Counted from the first letter of the stretch, positions 42,223 to 50,935 are shown. The stretch: DNA of 64,000 nt from Bradyrhizobium sp. DOA9 (GCF_000617845.2 NZ_DF820425.1:4143725-4207724), one strand, 5' to 3'. The notes: a model not told the origin generated them from the sequence alone. Translations and numbers: made by a program.

Positions 42223-43425
42223 ATGCGAGCGAGAAACTATTTTGCGGGCGCGGCCTTCGCGCTTCTGGCGGGCGGCATGGCTCATTCTGCCGTGGCGCAG
42301 GACATCAAGATCGGCGAGATCAACAGCTATTCGCTGCTGCCGGCGTTCACCGAGCCCTATCGCAAGGGCTGGCAGCTTGCGGTCGAGGAAATCAACGCGG
42401 CCGGTGGCATCAACGGCAAGAAGCTCGTCGTCGTCTCCAAGGACGACGGCGGCAAGCCGGCGGACGCGCAGACCGCGGCCAACGAGCTCGTCTCGAGCGA
42501 GGGCGTGGCGATGCTCGCCGGCACGTTCCTGTCGAACATCGGTCTTGCGGTCTCCGACTTCGCCAACCAGAAGAAGGTGTTCTTCCTCGCGGCTGAGCCG
42601 CTCACGGACGCCATCACCTGGTCCAAGGGCAACAAGTACACCTTCCGGCTGCGTCCCTCCAACTACATGCAGGCGGCGATGCTGGTGGAAGCCGCCAGCA
42701 AGCTGCCCGCAAAACGCTGGGCGACGATCGCGCCGAACTACGAGTACGGCCAGTCGGCGGTCGCGGTGTTCAAGAAGCTGATGTCGGAGAAGCGCCCCGA
42801 CATCCAGTGGGTCGACGAGCAATGGCCGCCGCAGGGCAAGATCGACGCCGGCCCGGTGGTGCAGGCGGTTGCCGCCGCCAACCCGGAAGCGATCCTCAAC
42901 GTCACGTTCGGTGCGGACCTCGTCAAGCTCGTGCGCGAAGGCAACACCCGCGGCCTGTTCAAGGGGCGCGAGGTCGTCTCGTTCCTGACCGGCGAGCCCG
43001 AATATCTCGATCCGCTCAAGGAGGAGACGCCGGAGGGCTGGATCGTCACGGGCTATCCCTGGTACTCGATCAAGACGCCCGAGCATGATGCGTTCCTGAA
43101 GGCGTATCAGGCCAAGTACAACGACTATCCGCGTCTCGGCTCGATCGTCGGCTATCAGACCATCAAGGCGGCGGCCGCGATTCTCGCCAAGGCCGGCTCG
43201 ACCGATCCGGAGAAGCTGATCGCAGCGGCCGAGGGGATCTCGATGCCCTCGCCGTTCGGCGAGATCACGTTCCGCAAGATCGACCATCAGTCGACGCTCG
43301 GTGCCTATGTCGGCAAGACCGCGCTGAAGGACGGCAAGGGCGTGATGGTGGATTCGTCCTACAAAAAGGGCGCGGACTATCTGCCTGGTGATGCCGAAGT
43401 CGCGAAGCTGCGCCCGAAGGATTGA
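42223..43425 (+). CDS. ABC importer substrate-binding protein (LivK type)
   Basis: A 400-residue periplasmic binding protein of the branched-chain amino acid type. The signal peptide ends near AHSAVAQ (residue 25); the mature part begins DIKIGEINSYS and contains the AVEEINAAGGINGKKL segment of the family. GGAGG lies 6 bp before the ATG. It heads a complete transporter set within the nicotinate operon, so the ligand is probably nicotinate or a breakdown product instead of leucine. Confidence 0.9.
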   Translation: MRARNYFAGAAFALLAGGMAHSAVAQDIKIGEINSYSLLPAFTEPYRKGWQLAVEEINAAGGINGKKLVVVSKDDGGKPADAQTAANELVSSEGVAMLAGTFLSNIGLAVSDFANQKKVFFLAAEPLTDAITWSKGNKYTFRLRPSNYMQAAMLVEAASKLPAKRWATIAPNYEYGQSAVAVFKKLMSEKRPDIQWVDEQWPPQGKIDAGPVVQAVAAANPEAILNVTFGADLVKLVREGNTRGLFKGREVVSFLTGEPEYLDPLKEETPEGWIVTGYPWYSIKTPEHDAFLKAYQAKYNDYPRLGSIVGYQTIKAAAAILAKAGSTDPEKLIAAAEGISMPSPFGEITFRKIDHQSTLGAYVGKTALKDGKGVMVDSSYKKGADYLPGDAEVAKLRPKD

Positions 43426-43441
43426 TTTCTCTTTTTATCTC

Positions 43442-43469
43442 TCCCTCTCCCCGCAAGCGGGGAGAGGGA
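43442..43469. repeat. Perfect hairpin between binding-protein and permease genes
   Basis: A 13-bp perfect stem with a two-base centre (CCCTCTCCCCGC-AA-complement). No T-run follows, so it is not a classic terminator; a REP-like element protecting the upstream message, giving more binding protein than permease, is likely. Confidence 0.65.
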
Positions 43470-43494
43470 CCTAAACACCTAACCCGGACCGAAG

Positions 43495-45384
43495 ATGGCC
43501 TTCTACGTCGTACAGTTTCTGACCGGTCTCGCCAGCGCAGCGTCGCTGTTCCTGGTGGCGTCGGGCCTGTCGATCATCTTCGGCGTGACGCGGATCGTGA
43601 ATTTCGCGCATGGCGCCTTCTACATGATCGGCGCCTACATCGCCTTCACGTTGACCGAACGCCTGTCCGGCACATTCGGCTTCTGGGGTGGCATCGTGCT
43701 GGCCGCGCTCGCTGTGGCAGTCATCGGCGTCATCGTCGAGATGGTGCTGCTGCGGCGCATCTATCACGCGCCCGAGCTGTTCCAGCTGCTCGCGACCTTC
43801 GGCCTGACCTTGATGGTCGAGGATCTCGTCGTCTTGATCTGGGGCCCCGACGATCTCGTCGGCCGCCGCGCGCCGGGCTTCAGGGGCGCGATCGATTTCT
43901 TCGGCCAGAACATCCCGAGCTACGATCTGTTCCTGATCGTGCTCGGTCCCGTCGTGCTCGGCATTCTCTGGCTCTTGTTCCAGCGCACGCGCTGGGGCGT
44001 GCTGGTGCGGGCGGCGACGCAGGACCGCGACATGGTGGCCGCGCTCGGCGTCAATCAAAAGTGGCTGTTCACATCAGTGTTCGCCGTCGGCGTCTTCCTC
44101 GCAGCGCTCGGCGGCGCGCTTCAGATTCCGCGCGATGCCGTGCATCACGCCATGGACCTGCGCATCATCGTCGAAGTCTTCGTCGTGGTCGTGATCGGCG
44201 GCCTCGGCAGCATCGTCGGCGCTTTCGTCGCGGCGGTACTGGTCTCCGAGCTGAATGCCTTCGGCATCCTGATCTTCCCGAAGATCTCCATCATCCTGGT
44301 CTTCCTGGTGATGGCGGTGGTGCTGATCGTGCGTCCCTGGGGCCTGTTCGGCAAGCCGGAAGCCGCCGCGCGCAAGACGCCGGGCCTCACCGTCAATCCC
44401 TGGCGGCCGCTGACCTCGAGCGAGCGGCTGATGGCGCTTGCGGCGCTCGTGATCGCGGCGATGCTGCCGCTGTTCGCCGGCAATTACCTGCTGACCGTGG
44501 CCTCGGAGATCGCGATCTTCGTGATCTTCGCCGTCAGCCTGCACTTCCTGATGTCGGTCGGCGGCCTCGCTTCGTTCGGTCACGCCGCCTATTTTGGCCT
44601 CGGCGCCTATGGCATCGCCTTCCTGGCCAAGATGGCGGGACTGCCGATGATCGTCTGCCTGTTGCTCGGGCCGCTGCTCGGCTGCATGGGCGCGGCCGTA
44701 TTCGGCTTCTTCGCGGTGCAGCTCTCCGGCGTCTACTTCGCGATGCTGACGCTTGCCTTCGCGCAGATCGTCTGGTCGATCGCATTCCAGTGGGTGAACG
44801 TAACAGGCGGTGACAACGGCATTCTCGGCCTCTGGCCGTCGAGCTGGGCGGCAAGCCCGTCGCGCTTCTATTGGCTTGCGCTCGGCGTCGCGGCGCTGGT
44901 AACCGTCGCGCTGCGGGCCATGGTGTTCTCGCCGTTCGGCTACGCGCTTCGTGCCACGCGCGACTCGGGTCTGCGCAGCGAGGCCGTCGGCATCGACGCC
45001 AAGCGCATCCAGTGGACCGCCTTCGTGATTTCAGGCACGACCGCCGGCATCGGCGGCGCGCTGTTCGCCTATCTCAAAGGCAGCGTGTTCCCCGACAATC
45101 TCGGCATCTCGCTCTCGGTCGACGCGCTGGTCATGGTGCTGCTCGGCGGCGTTGAGACGGTGTCGGGGGCGGTGATCGGGGCCATCGTCTACAAGGCCCT
45201 GAACATCTGGCTGGTGAGCCAGACCGATCTGTCGAAGCTCGTGCTCGGTGGCTTCATCATGCTGATCGTCGTCGTCTTCCCCAAGGGTATCGTCGGCATG
45301 CTCGAGATGCTGGCGCAGCGCCGCAAGAAAGCATCGCCGCCGGGATCTCCCTTGCTCGCCAAGCCGATCGAGTCTGCCGAATGA
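43495..45384 (+). CDS. Fused LivH-LivM type ABC permease
   Basis: A 629-residue membrane protein joining both permease subunits of a branched-chain-type importer. The LivH half covers about residues 1-295 (SGLSIIFGVTRIVNFAHGA near the start) and the LivM half about 315-629 (SVGGLASFGHAAYFGLGAYG). A short linker carries KPEAAARKTPG. In most systems these are separate genes. It overlaps the ATPase gene by 4 bp. Confidence 0.9.
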   Translation: MAFYVVQFLTGLASAASLFLVASGLSIIFGVTRIVNFAHGAFYMIGAYIAFTLTERLSGTFGFWGGIVLAALAVAVIGVIVEMVLLRRIYHAPELFQLLATFGLTLMVEDLVVLIWGPDDLVGRRAPGFRGAIDFFGQNIPSYDLFLIVLGPVVLGILWLLFQRTRWGVLVRAATQDRDMVAALGVNQKWLFTSVFAVGVFLAALGGALQIPRDAVHHAMDLRIIVEVFVVVVIGGLGSIVGAFVAAVLVSELNAFGILIFPKISIILVFLVMAVVLIVRPWGLFGKPEAAARKTPGLTVNPWRPLTSSERLMALAALVIAAMLPLFAGNYLLTVASEIAIFVIFAVSLHFLMSVGGLASFGHAAYFGLGAYGIAFLAKMAGLPMIVCLLLGPLLGCMGAAVFGFFAVQLSGVYFAMLTLAFAQIVWSIAFQWVNVTGGDNGILGLWPSSWAASPSRFYWLALGVAALVTVALRAMVFSPFGYALRATRDSGLRSEAVGIDAKRIQWTAFVISGTTAGIGGALFAYLKGSVFPDNLGISLSVDALVMVLLGGVETVSGAVIGAIVYKALNIWLVSQTDLSKLVLGGFIMLIVVVFPKGIVGMLEMLAQRRKKASPPGSPLLAKPIESAE

Positions 45385-46172
45385 GCGTTGCACCTCCACT
45401 TCTCGCGGTCGAAGGCCTGACCAAATCCTATGGCGGCATCCATGCCGTGCGCGGCGTCTCGTTCTCGCTGCGGGCCGGCGAGATCCTGGCGCTGATCGGT
45501 CCGAACGGGGCGGGAAAAAGCACCTGCTTCGACATGCTCAACGGCCAGAACAGGCCTGATAGCGGGCACGTCCGCCTGCTCGGCGAAGAGATCACGGGCC
45601 GCAAGCCGCGCGAGGTCTGGCGGCTCGGCGTCGGCCGCACGTTCCAGATCACCGCGACCTTCGCCACCATGACCGTGCGCGAGAATGTGCAGGTCGCGCT
45701 GATTTCCCATGGCAAGCAGCTGTTCAACCTGTTCGGCTCGGCACCGAAGTTCGATCGTCCCGAGGCCGGCCGCCTGCTCGAGCTGGTCGGCATGGGCGGC
45801 TATGCGGACCGGCCCTGCGGCGAGCTCGCCTATGGCGATCTCAAGCGGCTCGAGCTCGCGGTCGCGCTCGCCAACCAGCCCAAGCTGCTGCTGATGGACG
45901 AGCCGACGGCCGGCATGGCCCCGCGCGAGCGCGTCGAATTGATGCGGCTGACCGCGCGCATTGCCCGGGAAAAATCCATCGGCGTGCTCTTCACCGAGCA
46001 CGACATGGACGTGGTGTTCGAGCATGCCGACCGCATCCTCGTGCTCAACCGCGGGACGCTGATCGCGGAGGGCTCGCCGGCGGAGGTGCGCGGCAATCCC
46101 CAGGTGCAGGCGGTCTATCTCGGCGAGGGCCTGGTCTACGATTCCCGCCACCGCGAGGGAGCCTCCACATGA
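45381..46172 (+). CDS. ABC importer ATPase (LivG type)
   Basis: A 263-residue ATP-binding subunit. Walker A is GPNGAGKST at 40-48, the signature region reads LAYGDLKRLELA as is normal for LivG, and Walker B is LLLMDEPTAGM. Overlaps both neighbours by 4 bp, fixing the order permease-LivG-LivF. Confidence 0.92.
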   Translation: MSVAPPLLAVEGLTKSYGGIHAVRGVSFSLRAGEILALIGPNGAGKSTCFDMLNGQNRPDSGHVRLLGEEITGRKPREVWRLGVGRTFQITATFATMTVRENVQVALISHGKQLFNLFGSAPKFDRPEAGRLLELVGMGGYADRPCGELAYGDLKRLELAVALANQPKLLLMDEPTAGMAPRERVELMRLTARIAREKSIGVLFTEHDMDVVFEHADRILVLNRGTLIAEGSPAEVRGNPQVQAVYLGEGLVYDSRHREGAST

Positions 46173-46873
46173 AGCTCACGGTGCAGGACCTCAACAGCCA
46201 TTACGGCCCCGCGCATATCCTGTTCGACATCGGCTTCGAGGTCGGCGAGGGCGAGGTGGTGGCGCTGCTGGGACGCAACGGCGCCGGCAAGTCGACGACG
46301 TTCCGCTCCATCGTCGGCCTCGTCGCCCAGCGCACCGGCCGCATCACGTTCGAGGGCAAGGACGTCTCGTCGAAGCCGACCCACGAGATCGTCCGCGAGG
46401 GTCTCGGCTACGTCCCGGAGGAGCGCCGCATCTTCACGGACCTGACCGTCGAGGAAAACCTCGAAGTCGGCCGCCAGCCGAAACGTCCGAACGCGCCGCA
46501 CTGGACGCGCGAAAAGCTGTTCGCGCTGTTTCCGAACCTCGGCGAGATGAAGAACCGCCCGGGCGGGCGCATGAGCGGCGGCGAGCAGCAGATGCTCACC
46601 ATTGCGCGTACGCTGATGGGCAATCCCTCGCTGGTGCTGCTGGACGAGCCGTCGGAGGGCCTGTCGCCGAAGATCGTGGAGCAGATGGTCGATGCCATCC
46701 TGACCATGAAGAAGGAAGGCGTCAGCATCGTCGTCTCCGAGCAGAATCTGCATTTCGCGCGGCTGATTTCGGATCGCGCCTACATCATCGAGCGCGGCCG
46801 AATCTGCTTCGGCGGCACCATGGCCGAGCTCGACGCGCGTCCGGATATCCGCGACGCGCATCTGTCGTTGTGA
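46169..46873 (+). CDS. ABC importer ATPase (LivF type)
   Basis: A 234-residue ATP-binding subunit with Walker A GRNGAGKST at 35-43, signature MSGGEQQML and Walker B LVLLDEPSEGL. Second ATPase of the importer; followed 24 bp later by the MarR gene. Confidence 0.92.
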   Translation: MKLTVQDLNSHYGPAHILFDIGFEVGEGEVVALLGRNGAGKSTTFRSIVGLVAQRTGRITFEGKDVSSKPTHEIVREGLGYVPEERRIFTDLTVEENLEVGRQPKRPNAPHWTREKLFALFPNLGEMKNRPGGRMSGGEQQMLTIARTLMGNPSLVLLDEPSEGLSPKIVEQMVDAILTMKKEGVSIVVSEQNLHFARLISDRAYIIERGRICFGGTMAELDARPDIRDAHLSL

Positions 46874-46897
46874 GGCAAGGGGAAGGGCGGGGGACGG

Positions 46898-47365
46898 ATG
46901 GCGAGAAGCGTCGCGGCGAAGAAGAGCGTCAAACCGGCCAAAGCGCTCAACAAGCCGCCTTATGTGCTCGACGAGCAAGTCGGCTTCATCCTGCGCCAGG
47001 TCTGGCAGCGTCACAGCTCGATCTTCACGCGCGACATCGGCACCAATCTGACGCCGACGCAATGGGCAGCGCTGTCAAAGCTGGCCGAGACCGGGCCGTG
47101 CTCGCAGAACCAGCTCGGCCGGCTGACGGCGATGGACGTTGCGACCATCAAGGGCGTGATCGACCGTCTCACCGCGCGCGGCCTCACCGAGACGAGCCAG
47201 GATCCCGAGGACGGGCGGCGCCTATTGGTGAGCCTGACCCGCGCCGGCCAGCAGCTTGCCGAGAAGCTGGCGCCGAATGCGCTGGCGATCACCCGCGAGA
47301 CGCTGGCGCCGCTCGACGCGAAAGAACGCGACACGCTGATGGCGCTGCTGAACAAGCTCAGATGA
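46898..47365 (+). CDS. MarR-family regulator of the nicotinate genes
   Basis: A 155-residue MarR-type protein with the winged helix at about residues 60-115 (LTPTQWAALSKLAETGPCSQNQLG then DPEDGRRLLVSLT). The N-terminus is basic (Lys-rich), as in several MarR proteins. It is the last gene of the reductase-importer operon. In P. putida the nic genes are controlled by the MarR-type NicR responding to 6-hydroxynicotinate; this protein probably does the same through the 16-bp dyads at 39027, 39181 and 50029-50058, which is inference. Confidence 0.87.
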   Translation: MARSVAAKKSVKPAKALNKPPYVLDEQVGFILRQVWQRHSSIFTRDIGTNLTPTQWAALSKLAETGPCSQNQLGRLTAMDVATIKGVIDRLTARGLTETSQDPEDGRRLLVSLTRAGQQLAEKLAPNALAITRETLAPLDAKERDTLMALLNKLR

Positions 47366-47366
47366 A

Positions 47367-47475
47367 GGTGCCGTAGTCTCGTAGGGTGGGCAGAGGCGCA
47401 AAGCGCCGTGCCCACCATCTTTCACCTTGCAAGCGCAGTCGTGGGCATGCTTCGCTTTGCCCACCCTACGGCACC
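47367..47475. repeat. Intergenic inverted repeat (GGTGCCGTAGGGTGGGC type)
   Basis: The right arm reads TGCCCACCCTACGGCACC. The left arm GGTGCCGTAG-GTAGGGTGGGC is its complement with a small TCTCGTAG insertion. Between them is GCGCAAAGCGCCGTGCCCACC. This is a common intergenic family in Bradyrhizobium; it could also end the operon transcript. Confidence 0.7.
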
Positions 47476-47535
47476 TGTTGAACATGATGCAGCATCGCGC
47501 GACTAACCTCGATGATGATTTCATCGAGGTTTCGC

Positions 47536-47925
47536 ATGAGAGCGGCAACGCGTTTCACAATGGTTCTCGCTCTGGCCACAGTGCTCGCCGGCCAATGCGC
47601 TCCTGCCTTGGCGGCGCAGCCTTACGAAGGCTTCTGGGCCTCGACCAAAAAGGACTGTCGCGACGACGACAGTCCCAACCGCATGAGCATCGAGGGCGGC
47701 AACCGCCTGTACTGGTACGAGACGCGGTGCCGCGCCAGCGAGATCACGGCCGACGGAAGGCTTGGCTGGAAAATGAAGCTGGCCTGCGAAGGCGAGGGCG
47801 AGAAATTTCGTTCCAATCCTCGCGTCTCCATCGCTGCGGATGGCAGACTGGTGATGGACAACGGTCCGGTAGGGCAGGTCAAGCGCCAGACCTATGTGCG
47901 CTGTGAGATTGCGAAGAAGCGCTGA
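47536..47925 (+). CDS. Small secreted protein, function unknown
   Basis: A 129-residue protein. A signal peptide (FTMVLALATVLAGQCAPALAA) is followed by a mature domain of about 100 residues with four Cys (KKDC, TRC, KLAC, VRC) that could form two disulfides. The ATG at 47536 has GAGG ahead; an in-frame ATG at 47512 would add 8 residues. No family recognised. Confidence 0.7.
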   Translation: MRAATRFTMVLALATVLAGQCAPALAAQPYEGFWASTKKDCRDDDSPNRMSIEGGNRLYWYETRCRASEITADGRLGWKMKLACEGEGEKFRSNPRVSIAADGRLVMDNGPVGQVKRQTYVRCEIAKKR

Positions 47926-47929
47926 TCTC

Positions 47930-48631
47930 TTAGGTCTTTCCCGGCCATTTGGCGCGGTAGCGGATCTCGCTGCCGTCGCCAAGCCGCCGCCACGTTCCGA
48001 ATTCCGGCGTATGCGGCGCCCGGGCCGTCAAATCGATTGGATAGATCCGGCTCGGCTGGCCCTGGATGTTGACGGCGAGCTGCCGGTGCGAGGTTCGAAA
48101 CGCCAGCTCGACTTCGCCGCCGATAACCTCCTGGTCGCCGTCGCGATAGAACGCGGCCGGGCTGACTTCGCCCGGCATCGTGTTGAGGTCGGTTTGCAGT
48201 TCGATGGTGATGCCCTGCGCTGATGTCGGCACCGTAACCCCCGCCGGAAAGCGGACCTCGAACACGAGCAGGGGAGTGGCGCCGTTGCGGTTGAGCCAGG
48301 GCGTTGCGGTCGCGTAAGCGTAGGCGATGTAGGCGCCGATGCCGGCGGTGCAGAGCAGGGCGACGACGCCGAGCGACTTCAAGCTGTTCCGCGCGACGCC
48401 GCCGATGGCTGCATCCTGCCCTGTATCTTTGCCTGAACGCGTCACCAGCCAACTGGTAAGCATCGCGCCGGCGATAGCGCCCATGGGCGAGTAGACGAAC
48501 AGTCCCAGCAGACCCGATGTGATCGGGTCTGCCCGGTTGCCGACGCCGAGCAGGGAGAACAGCACAAAGATCGCGAAATAGCCCGCCACCGCGCCGGCGA
48601 CGCCGACGGCTATCCGTGATGAGTCCTTCAT
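47930..48631 (-). CDS. Membrane protein with periplasmic domain, function unknown
   Basis: A 233-residue protein with three hydrophobic helices in the first 110 residues (AGYFAIFVLFSLLGVG, GLFVYSPMGAIAGAML, VALLCTAGIGAYIAYAY). A soluble beta-rich part of about 120 residues follows (VFEVRFPAGVTVP to RAKWPGKT). It converges on the previous gene with a 4-bp gap. No family recognised. Confidence 0.7.
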   Translation of the reverse strand: MKDSSRIAVGVAGAVAGYFAIFVLFSLLGVGNRADPITSGLLGLFVYSPMGAIAGAMLTSWLVTRSGKDTGQDAAIGGVARNSLKSLGVVALLCTAGIGAYIAYAYATATPWLNRNGATPLLVFEVRFPAGVTVPTSAQGITIELQTDLNTMPGEVSPAAFYRDGDQEVIGGEVELAFRTSHRQLAVNIQGQPSRIYPIDLTARAPHTPEFGTWRRLGDGSEIRYRAKWPGKT

Positions 48632-48755
48632 GTCTCCCTCGATGGTCGAGCAATGAACTGCCGCCGCCGAGGGCTGCCTGCGTTAGACGCAACAGGCTTG
48701 CGACTTGTTCAATGCCTTCGAGGGACGATGCGAGCCGCGGGCCGCTCCGGCTGCC

Positions 48756-49952
48756 TCACTTCGCCACCACCTCCGGCACCTTGCCGGCCGGCGGCGTGTT
48801 GCGGCTGCGCTGGGTGCGCACGATGCCGTCGATGATGGTCATGCCGATGCCGGGGAGGTCGCCGAGCTGGACGCTCTCCAGGATGTTCTTGCCCGGCGAG
48901 TGCTGCGCCTTGTCCATGATGACGAAGTCGGCGGAGCGGCCGACCTCGATCAGGCCGCAATCGAGCTGGCGCATCCGCGCGGTGTTGCCGGTGGCGAGGC
49001 AGAAGGCGATCTCGGCCGGCAGGTCGCCGAGCGAGGATAGCATCGAGACCATGCGCAGGATGCCGAGTGGCTGCACGCCGGAGCCGGCGGGCGCGTCGGT
49101 GCCGAGGATGACGCGGTGCAGGTCGCCCATCTCGCGCGCGGTGCGCAGCGTGAACAGGGCGGAGCGCTCATTGCCGTTGTGCACCAGCTCGAGGCCGCGC
49201 TTGCAGCCCTCGCAGATGCAGCGGATCTGGTCGTCGGGCAGCGCGGTGTGGCCGCCGTTGATGTGGCCGACCACGTCGGTGTCGGCCTCCAGCACCACGT
49301 CCTTGTCGATCAGGCCGGAGCCGGGGATCGACGGGCCGCCGGTGTGGATGGTGCTCTGGATGCCGTATTTGCGGGCCCAGCCGACCATTTTTCGCGCGGT
49401 CGGACCGTCCTTGACGCCGCCGAGGCCGACCTCGCCGAGCAGCTTGACGCCGTTGGCCGCCATCTCCTTGAAGTCTTCTTCCACCATCTCGCATTCGATC
49501 ACCGGCGCGCCGGCGTGAACCTTCACGCCGCCGGGACGCAAGGTCCAGAATGCGCGCTGGGCGAACACGGCCATGGCCTTGAGTCCGACGACATCGCGGG
49601 GGCGGCCGGGCATGTGCACCTCGCCGGCGGAGATCATGGTGGTGACGCCGCCATGGAGATAGCTGTCGATCCAGTTGATCTGGTTCTGGCGCGGCGTCCA
49701 GTCGCCCGCCACAGGGTGGACGTGGCTGTCGATCAGGCCCGGCGCCACCGTGGTGCCGTTGGCGTCGACGATGGTGGTGGCGCCTTCGGTATTGACGTCC
49801 TTGAAACGGCCGATCGCGGTGATCTTGCCGTTCTCGGCCACGATGGTGTCGCCGTCCAGGATCGGCTTTTCCAAAGCGCCGGACAGGATCAGGCCGATAT
49901 TGCGGATCACCAGCTTCGAGGGTCCGGTGGCCTGGGGTGCGTCATGCGCCAT
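48756..49952 (-). CDS. ena: Enamidase (ring-opening amidohydrolase of nicotinate degradation)
   Basis: A 398-residue amidohydrolase-superfamily enzyme. Metal ligands expected by position are His77 and His79 (DSHVHP), bridging Glu174 (LLGEVGLGG), His203 (HTGG), His230 (HINGG) and Asp286 (GTDAPAG). The sequence closely follows enamidase of Eubacterium barkeri as I know it, including GGVTTMISAG and the C-terminal RSRNTPPA. Enamidase hydrolyses tetrahydro-6-oxonicotinate, giving 2-formylglutarate and ammonia. AGGAG precedes the ATG. It is divergent from the ferredoxin reductase across a region with two overlapping candidate operators. Confidence 0.88.
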   Translation of the reverse strand: MAHDAPQATGPSKLVIRNIGLILSGALEKPILDGDTIVAENGKITAIGRFKDVNTEGATTIVDANGTTVAPGLIDSHVHPVAGDWTPRQNQINWIDSYLHGGVTTMISAGEVHMPGRPRDVVGLKAMAVFAQRAFWTLRPGGVKVHAGAPVIECEMVEEDFKEMAANGVKLLGEVGLGGVKDGPTARKMVGWARKYGIQSTIHTGGPSIPGSGLIDKDVVLEADTDVVGHINGGHTALPDDQIRCICEGCKRGLELVHNGNERSALFTLRTAREMGDLHRVILGTDAPAGSGVQPLGILRMVSMLSSLGDLPAEIAFCLATGNTARMRQLDCGLIEVGRSADFVIMDKAQHSPGKNILESVQLGDLPGIGMTIIDGIVRTQRSRNTPPAGKVPEVVAK

Positions 49953-50028
49953 GGAAGGGGCTCCTTATTCCTAACTGCAACGCTTCCGATCTTGGGCAGC
50001 CTTGACCGCGGGATCAAGCCGGATTATT

Positions 50029-50058
50029 CATTAGTATACGAATGATCGTGTACAAACG
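50029..50058. promoter_or_regulatory. Tandem candidate MarR operators between ena and fpr
   Basis: CATTAGTATACGAATG at 50029-50044 overlaps by two bases the minus-strand 16-mer CGTTTGTACACGATCA (50043-50058). The first matches the site at 39181 in 14 of 16 positions and the second matches the site at 39027 in 13 of 16. Both divergent genes would be controlled together. Confidence 0.65.
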
Positions 50059-50109
50059 ACGCATAGCTGCCGGCCTCGGAACCGCAATTGACGCGACAGG
50101 GAAGGTGAG

Positions 50110-50883
50110 ATGAGCAATTTCAATCAGGAAAGCGTTTTGAGCGTCCACCACTGGACCGACACGCTGTTCTCCTTCAAGACCACCCGCAGCCCGACCTTCC
50201 GCTTCCGCAACGGCGAATTCACCATGATCGGGCTCAAGGTCGGCGAGAAGCCGCTGCTGCGGGCCTACAGCGTCGCCAGCGCCAATTACGAGGACACGCT
50301 GGAGTTCTTCTCGATCAAGGTGCCGGACGGCCCCTTGACCTCGCGCCTCCAGCACTTGAAGGAAGGCGACGAGATCATCGTCAGCCGCAAGGCCACCGGC
50401 ACGCTGGTGATCGACAATCTGGAAGAGGGGCGCAACCTCTATTTGATCGGCACCGGCACCGGTCTTGCGCCGTTCCTGAGCGTGATCAAGGATCCCGAGA
50501 CCTATGAGCGGTTCGAGAAGGTGGTGCTGCTGCACGGCTGCCGACACGTCAAGGAGCTGGCCTATGGCGAGATGATCACCGAGCATCTGCCGAAGGACGA
50601 GCTGCTCGGCGAGTACATCCAGAACCAGCTGATCTATTACCCGACCGTGACCCGCGATCCCTTCCGCAACCGCGGCCGCATCACCGACCTCATCACCTCC
50701 GGCAAGCTGTTCGCCGATATCGGCCTGCCGGTGCTGGAAGCCGCCCACGACCGCGTCATGATCTGCGGCAGCCCGGCCCTGGTGGCGGATACCCGCGTGC
50801 TCCTCGGCGAGCGCGGCTTCGTCGAGGGCAATCACGGCGAGCCGGCCCAGTTCGTGGTCGAGAAGGCGTTCGCCGAGCGCTAA
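50110..50883 (+). CDS. fpr: Ferredoxin-NADP+ reductase (Fpr type)
   Basis: A 257-residue flavoprotein of the bacterial ferredoxin-NADP reductase class. FAD-binding RAYSVAS is at 51-57, the NADP-binding GTGTGLAP at 114-121, and CGSP lies near the end; the tail VVEKAFAER is typical of this class. GAAGGTGAG precedes the ATG. Shared control with enamidase suggests it feeds electrons from NADPH through ferredoxin to the 6-hydroxynicotinate reductase; a housekeeping stress role is the alternative. Confidence 0.9.
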   Translation: MSNFNQESVLSVHHWTDTLFSFKTTRSPTFRFRNGEFTMIGLKVGEKPLLRAYSVASANYEDTLEFFSIKVPDGPLTSRLQHLKEGDEIIVSRKATGTLVIDNLEEGRNLYLIGTGTGLAPFLSVIKDPETYERFEKVVLLHGCRHVKELAYGEMITEHLPKDELLGEYIQNQLIYYPTVTRDPFRNRGRITDLITSGKLFADIGLPVLEAAHDRVMICGSPALVADTRVLLGERGFVEGNHGEPAQFVVEKAFAER

Positions 50884-50884
50884 A

Positions 50885-50923
50885 GCGTTTTCGAGCGAAG
50901 TGGGGTCTGCGTCAAGAAAACGC
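50885..50923. repeat. Intergenic repeat GCGTTTTC...GAAAACGC
   Basis: Eight-base arms GCGTTTTC and GAAAACGC enclose GAGCGAAGTGGGG...GCGTCAA. I recognise this as a widespread intergenic element of Bradyrhizobium and related genera. It begins right at the fpr stop. Confidence 0.7.
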
Positions 50924-50935
50924 GCCAAAGTAGGA

